Below are positions 1 through 9,217 of a stretch of 64,000 bases of DNA, one piece after another. The DNA lies in contig JAOTOM010005108.1 in the NCBI GenBank assembly GCA_034440615.1, positions 372,001 through 436,000 on the forward strand, read 5' to 3'. Origin of the DNA: Ashinkailepas kermadecensis. Lineage: Eukaryota > Arthropoda > Thecostraca > Neolepadidae. How positions within the stretch are numbered: the first letter of the stretch is position 1; the number at the start of each line of letters is the position of its first letter. Below the pieces are notes generated by a model. The model did no database searches and was not told the DNA's origin. It saw nothing but the letters and a program-made list of their open reading frames with translations. The translations under genes were made by a program, and so were the position numbers.

Positions 1-1
1 T

Positions 2-298
2 TTAGGAGAATTGACTTTGAAAGCCGATGTCTAGAGGAAATACTTTGAAGTCCCATTGAACCTGGTATGATACAAGACCTTGTAATGCAGCAGTTTTGTT
101 TTTCAATGACAAGGTAAAAGAGGTCGTAATGGAAATTGAATGTCTACTTTCGGCAAGGAAAAAAACTTGGCGGCCGGTCAGTTTCCCATCGAATACCGTA
201 TCCCTGATGAAAAAGAACTCGTCGATGTCTACGATCTGGACCAATTTGAAATATGTAGTTGTTGCTACGGAATTCTCCTGCAATGCAATACGGAACAA
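2..298 (-). other. Unassigned ORF open to the left window edge
   Basis: A minus-strand reading frame of about 98 codons reaches the left end of the window, so any gene would be truncated. It has no low-complexity bias, but I recognise no domain. The plus strand also has two overlapping open frames of 63 and 82 codons here, which weakens the case for coding. It could be an exon or chance. Confidence 0.15.
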
Positions 299-402
299 TT
301 ACACAACGCGCCAAAATTCACCAGACACTAAGACTGAGGTTTGACCGCTGGACCTAAGAATGACTTTATTCAAAAGCATTGAAGAGTCTTAGAGTTAGAA
401 TA

Positions 403-563
<161 letters not shown>

Positions 564-744
564 GCAGAAAAAAAGAAGTGGATTTCATGCCGGACAGCGT
601 AAAATCAATGAGAGAATGCTTCGGAGCTGATATGTTGATGTTAATCAAGCAAGCAAGCCCTATTGGTCTAATGTTATATTTCCGAAGGATTGAATAGTTA
701 TTCAGAGTTATCCCCTCATCTCAAACGGTTACCAACCCGACGCC

Positions 745-1060
745 AACTGCACGACCACACACACCCGACCCTATACCCTCACACGACCACACACCCGGCC
801 CCACACCCTCGCACGACCACACACACCCGACCCCATACCCTCACACGACCACACACCCGGCCCCACGCCCTCGCACCACACATACCCGGCCCCACACCCT
901 CGCACGACCACACACACCCGGCCCCACACCATTGCACCACACACACCCGGCCCCACAACTTCGCACGACTACACACACCCAGCCCCATACCCTCGCACGA
1001 CCACACACACCCGGCCCAACAACCTCGCACTACTACACACACCCGGCCCCACGCCCTGCG
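745..1060. repeat. 32-bp A+C-rich minisatellite
   Basis: About ten imperfect copies of a unit of roughly 32 bp, built from CGACCACACACACCCGG and a CCCCACACCCTCGCA-like half. Units vary in length by a few bases. His/Pro/Thr-rich frames on plus and Cys/Gly/Val-rich frames on minus are by-products. Confidence 0.9.
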
Positions 1061-1350
1061 TTCCCAAGCCATGCGCAGTCGGGCGGTTGGCAGATCCAAT
1101 TGCCCGATTGCGTGTAGCTAGATATAGAAATAACAGACAACAGCCCTGATCCGCGACCATATCGTGCAGCACAGTAATCAGCATCCAACAGGCAATCGCC
1201 TGAGCATTCGCAGCTCCTGAAAGCATAGTAATCCATTTCTACGGAACTGTTTTAGCTCAATAACTTTGCCCCAGTCTTCGGCGGCATCAGCTCTGACAGC
1301 GCCCGACATCAGTTCTGATAACGGTAGCCAATATACGCCTAGAACTGCCG

Positions 1351-1437
1351 CATGTGGTAGGGTACTTAGTTGGTTATTTGGGCTTACGGGCGCATCGACT
1401 GCGTTGGCCATACAGCGCCCATGTGGTAGGGTACTTA
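1351..1437 (-). mobile_element. Miniature retroposon copy 1 with 18-bp target duplication
   Basis: A 51-bp insert (1369-1419) is flanked by two identical 18-bp direct repeats, CATGTGGTAGGGTACTTA at 1351-1368 and 1420-1437. Read on the minus strand, the insert starts with GGCGCTGTATGGCC, contains GCGCCCGTAAGCCC and ends in AAATAACCAAC. Related inserts with their own target duplications lie near 51.3, 58.4 and 62.4 kb. Duplication length points to target-primed reverse transcription. The insert codes for nothing. Confidence 0.85.
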
Positions 1438-1529
1438 AAACGGTAGTACATGGCAAGGGGCCCGTCTCCCAACCGAAAGGGTTTCGGTTTGAGACCTACC
1501 TGTTGCTACTCTTCGCCCCCGAGCTATCC

Positions 1530-2025
1530 GCGTGAGCGATTGGCCACGCTATACCCTTGGCCCGCGAGCTATCGAAGTGAGGGATTGGCCACGCTATACC
1601 CTTCGCCCGCGAGCTATCGAAGTGAGGGATTGGCCACGCTATACCCTTCGCCCGCGAGCTATCGAAGTGAGGGATTGGCCACGCTATACCCTTCGCCCGC
1701 GAGCTATCGAAGTGAGGGATTGGCCACGCTATACCCTTCGCCCGCGAGCTATCGAAGTGAGGGATTGGCCACCCTATACCCTTCGCCCGCGAGCTATCGA
1801 AGTGAGGGATTGGCCACGCTATACCCTTCGCCCGCGAGCTATCGAAGTGAGGGATTGGCCACGCTATACCCTTCGCCCGCACTATCGAAGAGGCTATACC
1901 CTTCGCCCGCGAGCTATCGAAGTGAGGGATTGGCCACGCTATACCCTTCGCCCGCGAGCTATCGAAGTGAGGGATTGGCCACGCTATACACTTCGCCCGC
2001 GAGCAATGGAGGCGTGAGGGATTGG
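1530..2025. repeat. 45-bp minisatellite, about 11 copies
   Basis: Near-perfect tandem copies of a 45-bp unit; successive GTGAGGGATTGG starts at 1622 and 1667 are exactly 45 bp apart. One copy near 1875-1905 carries an internal deletion, and the last copies are degenerate. Because 45 is a multiple of three, frames of 161-205 codons stay open on both strands (15-residue periodicity). There is no other sign of coding. Confidence 0.95.
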
Positions 2026-2413
2026 CGACGTCATACTCGTATGACACAACATGTCGGCACGCCGTAAAACCAATAATCACCGCAGAGCGCAGACAGCAGG
2101 TCTGCTCCGCTGCCCTGAGGTGGGGAAGCTGCGAATGCAGACGATGGCAGTCGTCATTGTTTGTGATCGGTGCGACACTTGACCAGCACCGGCACTGGCC
2201 GGCCGTCTGGTAGCTGGCGCTGGAGACTGGCGGCTGAGCCGGATGACTCGGACATGCTTTTGAAGATTACAGACGGTAGTAAATCAACAACACATTGCCG
2301 GATCACATAAATATGCGGATTAAGATGTCCTTAGTGCATGATGTGGATACGCTGGGAACCTACTTTAGCAGCAGCAGTGCACTGCACCTGACAAAGGCTA
2401 GTGGCTAGGGCTA

Positions 2414-2414
<1 letters not shown>
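2026..2414. other. Unassigned non-repetitive stretch
   Basis: Mixed-composition DNA between the 45-bp minisatellite and the TA microsatellite. Only short open frames are present, and I recognise no gene or element. Confidence 0.4.
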
Positions 2415-2511
<97 letters not shown>

Positions 2512-2540
2512 AGGTGTGTGTGCATGTGTGTGTGTGTGCG
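2415..2540. repeat. (TA)n(TG)n compound microsatellite
   Basis: A TA dinucleotide run of about 70 bp passes into a TG run that is interrupted towards its right end. Short Ile-Tyr and Val-Cys frames across it are artefacts. Confidence 0.97.
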
Positions 2541-3608
2541 GCTCCTCTTTCTTCGCGAATCTTTCGCAAAGTTACGGATGCAAAATCTGCTACACCACTG
2601 ACCAAATCCACCGCCATCAGACGGCTCAAAGTTGAATGAGAGTCAAAGACACTGTTTTATGCTGCATACGGTCGCACCATCCCCATCCTCCGTTCTGACT
2701 GGAGTGTAGATTAATTCTTTTTTTAACATCTCAAGGAGAGTTCCAGGGCAACTAAATGGATCTGATATTATATAATTTGCAAATGCAGCAGTACGCCTAG
2801 GGGCGTGCCATGGAAAAATTGAACCCAAAGCACCTAATATCGTCCTCAATCATCTTACCCTGGAGCAACTTATGCATATGACTAATTATGCACATATTTG
2901 TTTTACAAGCCGTGTATGGCCATTCGATGTTCATGGCCATGTTCTTGCACACAATTATCACGGGTAGGTACATCTATATCTCCTGGTTTCAAGTTAAATG
3001 ACTGACACAACACGTCATAAACCTTTAGAATCATTAATACCTACTGCTGTGCTATCATTCATGAGCATGCCCTGAGTTTATGCTGCCTCGCCACCTTTAA
3101 TCCGCCTGATGCATTTTGTAGTAACATCACTTGAAGTGTTTCATGGGAATTGGGCACTGTGCACCAATTGGCCACTGTGCACCAAACCAATTGGCCACTG
3201 TGCACAAAGCAAATAGGTATCGACCAGATCTACTTTATCTTTACATTTTTAAATTCATTTTAGTCTTCATTCTTTTTTTTTCATTTGTCGTTAATTCGTA
3301 GTTTTTTAAAAGTTTATTTTTTCAATGTGTTGTCCGAAATCAGGAAGTCCCCACATTCCGACCATTTTATTTCGAAAACGGCGGGCTTGTGTCGTAGAAA
3401 CATACGCTTAAAAAATCCTCATTGTGGGGACCAGATTGTCGCGATCTCAGCTGCATTCTCAAATCATAAGTAAACATGGCACTGTTAAAAACCAAGAATG
3501 CAATACTTATTCCTGTTTAGGTTGCAGTCCATGCAACCTAAGCATGCATCTAGATGCAGGACTTCCAAACGTAATTGAAAAGGACGTCGATCCAGTATTC
3601 GGTAAATT
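2541..3608. other. Unassigned AT-rich stretch with a short direct repeat
   Basis: No gene recognised. Around 3150-3205 the motif TTGGCCACTGTGCACCAAA occurs in two to three tandem, slightly diverged copies. Frames of about 60 codons elsewhere look random. Confidence 0.4.
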
Positions 3609-3703
3609 ATAAACTTTTTCCATTAATCCAATGCTGTTCCAGGTGATGGATTAGACGCCGGTGCTGAACATCATCAAGAGCTTTGCTTTTATAAAATGCG
3701 TCT
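3609..3703 (-). pseudogene. LINE reverse transcriptase relic, left flank of array unit A
   Basis: The minus-strand translation gives YKSKALDDVQHRRLIHHLEQ and then stops. This matches the RT palm pattern in which D-x-SKAFD is followed by H-x-RL. It is diverged from, but homologous to, the relics at 12013-12198 and 21191-21376 upstream of the other two cuticle genes. All three therefore descend from one duplicated flank rather than independent insertions. Confidence 0.6.
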
Positions 3704-3819
3704 AAGTAAAAACTTCTCTATTCACATTCTTCGCATACTTTCATTGAAATCAGCACACAAAATAAATTGAAAAGGAAAGTCTATCTTTGACCATCGCTTT
3801 TCAGTTCATAACTTTATCA

Positions 3820-4324
3820 TGCTAATTAAAATATCAATAGGTCTATGCTGGGTCAGCAACTAAAACTCCTCGCTACAAAGCGAACCATTCGTCTGGCGGC
3901 ATCCGCAGCCCCCTGTGTGCGGCCACAGCGTGCCGACGCGTCTGCGAGCGATGGGAGGCGGCAGGTCGGTGTCTCCGTCGCTGTCCACTGTCACCACCGT
4001 CACCTTAGGGTCATTGTCCCGCCGGCCGGGTCAGTGACCGTGGGGGCCCACGTGCATCTGCTTTGGTGGCCGACACGCACTCGGTGGAGCACCAACCTGC
4101 GACGACCTTGTCAGTGGCATGGGCGCGTGATCATCACGTTGACAGCCGCCGTCATCTGTCTCCTCCCTACATGGAAACGCCTCCAGGTACACACACGCAC
4201 AAACAGACATACGCATACACTGCGCACCCTCCGGCGTCCTCCCATGATGTCGGTATATAGTCTCGACGGAGGAGGTGGCATCACCATTAGGTTGTTTGAC
4301 TTCCTGCACCACAAGTGTCTCACC
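3820..4324 (+). promoter_or_regulatory. Cuticle gene A promoter region with TATA box
   Basis: TATATAG at 4254-4260 lies 65-70 bp upstream of the exon 1 ATG, which leaves room for a start site near 4283-4290 and a short 5' UTR. The segment from about 3820 to the ATG is almost identical in all three units, while the DNA just upstream has drifted clearly. This implies selection or gene conversion on the promoter. A 190-codon plus frame (3845-4417) crosses the TATA box, exon 1 and the splice donor, and is probably not coding. Confidence 0.7.
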
Positions 4325-5534
4325 ATGAAGCTCGTGAGTAGTGAGTCTGTCGGTGTTGCATATGCTTTTGCACCGCATCCCATAGCATTCGTGTGCTGCG
4401 ATCATTTGTTGAGTTAAGAAAATGTGAAACAGTAAAAGAAAGTGGTGATCATAAAATATTGAGAAAAATTTCCAGACTTCATTTCCAGGCACCATTTGCT
4501 TCATTTCCAGGTGCAGTATCGGTTCAGTTAACAACTTACTACATTCTCGTTCATATTTCTTGAGCGCTTTCCTCTGAGTGAAACGTCCTTAGGCGAGTGC
4601 CTGAGTTGAGGCATGGATCCGCATGACTTGCAAGCCTATATGGCAGGTAAGGGAGACGTGGCGAAGGAAGCGGCTGAAAGCGCGCCGAATCCGGCCACGT
4701 CTTGGAATGGAGCCTTATCTAATCCGAACATGGAACAAATTGCGGGGTCTCCAGTTCAATATATGCTGCCATTTATAACTAAGGTTGCTCCTCATCCGGC
4801 TGGTAGCACATGTTGATTAATTATTCGATGTATTGCCCTCCAAACAATGTTTGTCAGAACCCAGCGCCCCCGAATCTCCAGCCCTGATCTGTGTCCTCAT
4901 ATATTATCTTCCCCAGGCTACCATTTCGCATGATCCGGCATCAAGGTTACCTTGAGCAGCCTGTGACAGATTCACAACAGCGTCACCTGACATTGATAAG
5001 CTGCTGATGCAGTGCAGCCTTTTTCAGCACGATACTATGCAATTCTGCCAAACAGCCTCGGAATTCACCCAGTCGATGTTACATTCCGCAGCGTGCATTA
5101 CCAGAGCGCAGAGTGCGGTGGCTCCATTCCAGACAGCCTGACGCAGTGCTACTGCAACCCATCAAACTACGTGCTCGTCGTGCCGCTCGGCAGACCACCT
5201 GACCCGAGCTGCCCTGCCGCAGATTATGTTGGCCGCCATGCTGGCTGTGGCCGCCGGACGGCCGCAGGAGGCGCCCGAGGTGGAACTCATCAGCTCCAGC
5301 AACACCCTGTTCGAGGACGGCTCATTCCAGTACGGCTACGAACAGTCGGACGGCCAGACGGTGCAGGTGACCGGCGAGCAGCGCCAGATCGGAGACGAAC
5401 TCGGCACAGTCATGCGCGGCAGCTACAGCTTCGTCGGCGATAACGGCATCACCTACACCGTCCACTGGGTGGCTGACGAGAATGGCTTCCAGGCCACCGG
5501 TGCCCACCTACCGAAGCAGGCCGGCAACTACTGA
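4325..5534 (+). CDS. RR-1 cuticle protein, tandem copy A (two exons)
   Basis: Exon 1 is three codons, ATG AAG CTC (4325-4333), followed by a GTGAGT donor. Exon 2 runs 5223-5534 after a pyrimidine-rich ...TGCCGCAG acceptor. Intron phase is 0 and the product is 106 residues. Residues 1-15 form a signal peptide, so the protein is expected to be secreted into the cuticle. A Rebers-Riddiford RR-1 chitin-binding domain spans about residues 35-100: GSFQYGYE, G54, then [31 protein letters not shown]. The family binds chitin fibres in soft or endocuticle; that role is family knowledge. The main-exon product is identical to copy B, and a tandem repeat follows the stop. An MKL-only first exon is common among arthropod cuticle genes and supports this model. 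Confidence 0.9.
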
Positions 5535-5646
5535 GCCCACATCACCACGGGGCGACCAGAGCCCACGTCGCCGCGGAGAGGCGATCAGAGCCCACATCGC
5601 CACGGAGAGGCGATCCGAGCCTACCCCGCCACGGAGAGGCGACCAG
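5535..5646 (+). repeat. 29-bp tandem stem-loops in the 3' UTR of copy A
   Basis: Four units of about 29 bp start right after the stop codon. Three can form a hairpin with loop RCGGAGA: TCGCC/GGCGA at 5568-5584, ATCGCC/GGCGAT at 5596-5614 and CGCC/GGCG at 5627-5641. The first unit has lost three bases and pairs poorly. Copy B has four units and copy C two. A role in mRNA stability or protein binding is only a guess. Confidence 0.7.
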
Positions 5647-5737
5647 AGTGCCTAAACCGAAATCAGTTTACCTCCACCATAAATTCGCTCAGACTCCCAT
5701 CTGAGATGGCATTACCTGGATCCACACGTGCTCACCT

Positions 5738-5800
5738 GAGTTGACATGAGCTCGCTCGAGCTCACCTCGGCTCATCTGAGCTCAACTAAGCCTGTGCAGC
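5738..5800 (+). repeat. GAGCTC-rich dyad cluster downstream of copy A
   Basis: Three GAGCTC palindromes and several CTCACCTGAG or CTCATCTGAG variants are packed into about 60 bp. The cluster is conserved after copies B (near 14270-14330) and C (near 23560-23620). No clear AATAAA was found nearby, so its relation to transcript end formation is unknown. Confidence 0.5.
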
Positions 5801-7480
5801 GGAGTCCGATTGGCTAGGAAGTCGGTGACATCAGCTGAGGTCGAGTGTGTGCCGTCTTCCGTGGGTCAGCAGTGGCCTTGACATCACCTGAGTTCAGTGT
5901 GTGGCGGCTTCGATGTGTCGGCAGTGGTCTTGACATCACCAGCATACAGTATTTCGCCGGAACATGTTTACTGGACATCCATTGTTCCACCAAAATGGTT
6001 ACATCGATGACCAATGTATGTACATACGAAGCTGTCGAGCGGACTGTGGCCTCGCTCTATACAGCCAGTCAGGCGAATGGCTGACTGTCAATGTGTGTGC
6101 CTTATTAAAAGGACAATTTGTAAACAAGAGCATGAAAAGGCAATCTGTTTGCACCTCATCTTCGGGAACCGATCCTGCATAAATACAATCATAGTGAGGA
6201 TGACAAAGTCGTTCTATTTGGTACAACGGCTGACCACGTGGCGTGCAGACACGGATGATATTTTATATTCTTTAAATGCATACATGCACAACGACAGCCT
6301 GTGTGGCTTTGCTTGCAGACACCCATACAGAACAATAACGACGGCTGTTGGGATGAGTCAGCAGGTTTTTTTTTGTATTGTAAATCAGCTGGTTTTGCTT
6401 TTGATACCTCAGAAACAAAAAATCTTACCATGCTGGAATGTGGAACGGCATAGAAAGCTAGGTATGCTTATTATCGTTATTATTTTCTCGCCTACGCACA
6501 ATGGCTGGCCACAGGCTTACGATATCACCATGAGCTCCGAATGGATTCAATTCGTACGGGGACTGAAATACATGTCTGAATTACCTAAGAAACGGTAGAA
6601 TGACTTGGCGTTCAAGATGGCATGATGACAATTTCCCCTTGTGTTCTGTGGTGTTATATACGACGATCATCAGAAAATACTGTGAAGGTATTTTGACACT
6701 TTATGAAAGGCGAACCAAAAACATTTAACTAAAGACATTTCAATTAAGGACAGAGCCCTCTCACATTCCGCGAAATTACTCCGTTTCGGCATTGCTTAAA
6801 AATTGCATCGTGCGTGATTAAACAACGGTTTCAGTGGGGTACCTTACAACGATATAAATTCCCTAAAATGAATGTTGTTCTAACCACGTTGTAATCACAT
6901 GTTCAGGGTCAAACCGAGATACAACGAGTGGAAGACATCCTTGGTAGATTTATCGAATCGTTTGGAATTATGCTGAAAAGCTTTCCAAACCTAACATACA
7001 AGGATATGACATGATATTATGTTGCCAAGACTAGTTGTACATGTTGGCTACGTATTCTTTTCAATATTGGACATAATATATTTGTTTCTTGATTCGTCGT
7101 GTACTGCATGAAGACAGTTAGCAGAGTTATACCTAGGATGATGGTGTGGAGCATTTTTGCGAGTGCATGTTTGAATGTAACCGCCATGTCTTTCTTTTAT
7201 ATATCGATATAACAATGATCAAGGAACTTGGAATACTTCGTTTTCAAAATACTCTGAACTTCCATAATAGACGGAATCAATTCGCTGCTATTCAGCGCCA
7301 TTGAAAACACACTGCAACGTCTGGCTGAGTGCCGCAAAATTTTGGCATCAAAAGTTTTCATAGATTCCGTAATATCCATAAAGATTCCCATACCCGTACC
7401 CTATCCCACCACTACAAATTCATGCAGAACGTAAGCGCAGAGTATTTGTATTAATAGATATATCCATACATACGCTTATA

Positions 7481-7546
<66 letters not shown>

Positions 7547-8490
7547 TATGTCGGATCCAATTCACGTTTCACTTTCGGCGAATTGATGGTATTTTTTGTT
7601 TCCACTTGATCGAAAGTGTTATCATATCCAATATGCATCTTACTGATTGAGGAATTGGTATTGCGACGCGGAGACGGTGGTCATAAGAAGAGGTGAGGAG
7701 GGGAAATAAAAACGCAAACGAAAGCGAAGCACAAGAGCAGCACAAATAGAAGATGAGAAGATTGGGATAATTATGATCGAGAGAGAATGACGCTTTCCGT
7801 TAGCTGCGAGTTATTTAGTACTCGGTCGAGCCGTACGTTATCTCGAATGCTTGCTTAACCCTGTTCTTACACTGAAAATTCGAAGGTTTGCACATTAAAT
7901 CCGAAGACATCAGCACAAACCGATGTTTCCAGTATTACCCCCAAGGGACAGCAGGGAAAGACAAACACCATATCACTTCACCAATCATATCTCCCAGGAT
8001 AAGAACGCATACATTTACTTGTTGTATTGGTCAGCATATATTTCAATCATTTTTTTTCAGCATTCTGCCGAAGATCATTGAGTAGAGCTCCATGGGTGGG
8101 ATTACAATAATTTCTTACAAACAGTAGTCAAAATCCAAGTCACCCTGCATGGTAGTGCAAGACGGGCTTTCCCCAGAAACAGGACGAACACATAATACCA
8201 AGCTGCGGGTGAAGTTTTTATTTTCCATGTGATCCTCCTGCTACCCTAACCATACTTGCTACCCATTTTGCTCATGACAGGCTCCACGGATTTTCGAGAA
8301 ATACTGCTTTTGCTCTTGGTTGAGCACAATTTTCAACCCTCCAGGTTTTCACAATTTATTTCGAGTTAATAATTGCATGATACTGCATCTCCGTCCATGC
8401 ACAGATAGGGACCTCCACCCTTTAAAATTGAAAAATCGACTGCTAACTTTAAGCTTGACAGTCTGTCAAAGCCTGAGGTTTGTCGCGCGG
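5801..8490. other. Spacer of unit A, no recognised gene
   Basis: This stretch is repeated almost exactly in unit B (about 14330-17050). It contains a TA microsatellite (7479-7543, longer in unit B at 16010-16101) and short open frames only. A minus frame of 64 codons (7197-7391) is kept in both units, but they are so similar that this is no evidence of coding. The left 430 bp are also present after copy C. Confidence 0.5.
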
Positions 8491-8493
8491 TCG

Positions 8494-9050
8494 GCAGGAG
8501 TGTGAGTGGCGGCCGGCTGGACCGTGAGTGGCGGCCAGCAGGAGTGTGAGTGGCGGCCAGCAGGAGTATGAGTGGCGGTCGGCAGGAGTGTGAGTGGCGG
8601 CCGGCAGGAGTGTGAGTGGCGGCCGGCAGGAGTGTGTGTGGCGGCCGGCAGGAGTGTGAGTGGCGGCCGGCAGGAGTGTGAGTGGCGGCCGGCAGGAGTG
8701 TGAGTGGCGGCCGGCAGGACCGTGAGTGGCGGCCGGCAGGAGGTGTGTGTGGCGGACGGCAGGAGTATGAGTGGCGGCCGGCAGGATGTGTGTGGCGGCC
8801 AGCAGGAGTGTGAGTGGCGGCCAGCAGGAGTGTGAGTGGCGGCCGGCAGGAGTGTGAGTGGCGGCCGGCAGGAGTGGGAGTGGCGGCCGGCAGGACCGTG
8901 AGTGGCGGCCGGCAGGAGGTGTGTAGCGGCCGGCTGGACCGTGAGTGGCGGCCGGCAGGAGTGTGTGTGGCGGCCGGCTGGACCGTGAGTGGCGCCCGGC
9001 AGGAGTGTGAGTGGCGGCCGACTGGACCGTGAGTGGCGGCCGGCAGGTAC
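8494..9050. repeat. 22-bp minisatellite, unit A (about 25 copies)
   Basis: Tandem 22-bp units of the form AGTGTGAGTGG-CGGCCGGCAGG, with CCAGCAGG, CTGGACC and GTGTGTGG variants. Three units equal 66 bp or 22 codons, so His/Pro/Arg frames of up to 259 codons remain open on the minus strand and Gly/Val frames on the plus. These are artefacts. Confidence 0.95.
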
Positions 9051-9217
9051 GGGCAGTTGGACGAGCGCTCTCTTGTTGTTGGTGACATCCTATCTCCGGT
9101 TGTTGGTGACATCCCATCTCGTTGGACAGCTACAATATATTCCACTGGAACATCTGATGCACCAGATTAGTGACATCACCAAACGATGTGGTATGTTCTA
9201 CCGGAGCATCTGATGCA

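Noticed and set aside
1450..2080. 205- and 194-codon ORFs with a 15-residue period
   Set aside because: Artefacts of the 45-bp repeat, which is divisible by three and open on both strands.
3845..4417. 190-codon plus-strand ORF, repeated at 12371 and 21549
   Set aside because: It crosses the TATA box, exon 1 and splice donor of the cuticle genes in another frame. In copy C it is shortened by a frameshift. Conservation is explained by the promoter and recent duplication.
4613..4816. 67-codon ORF in the cuticle intron, also at 13143
   Set aside because: Conserved only between the near-identical units A and B. The matching part of C (about 22480-22700) does not keep the frame, and no domain is seen.
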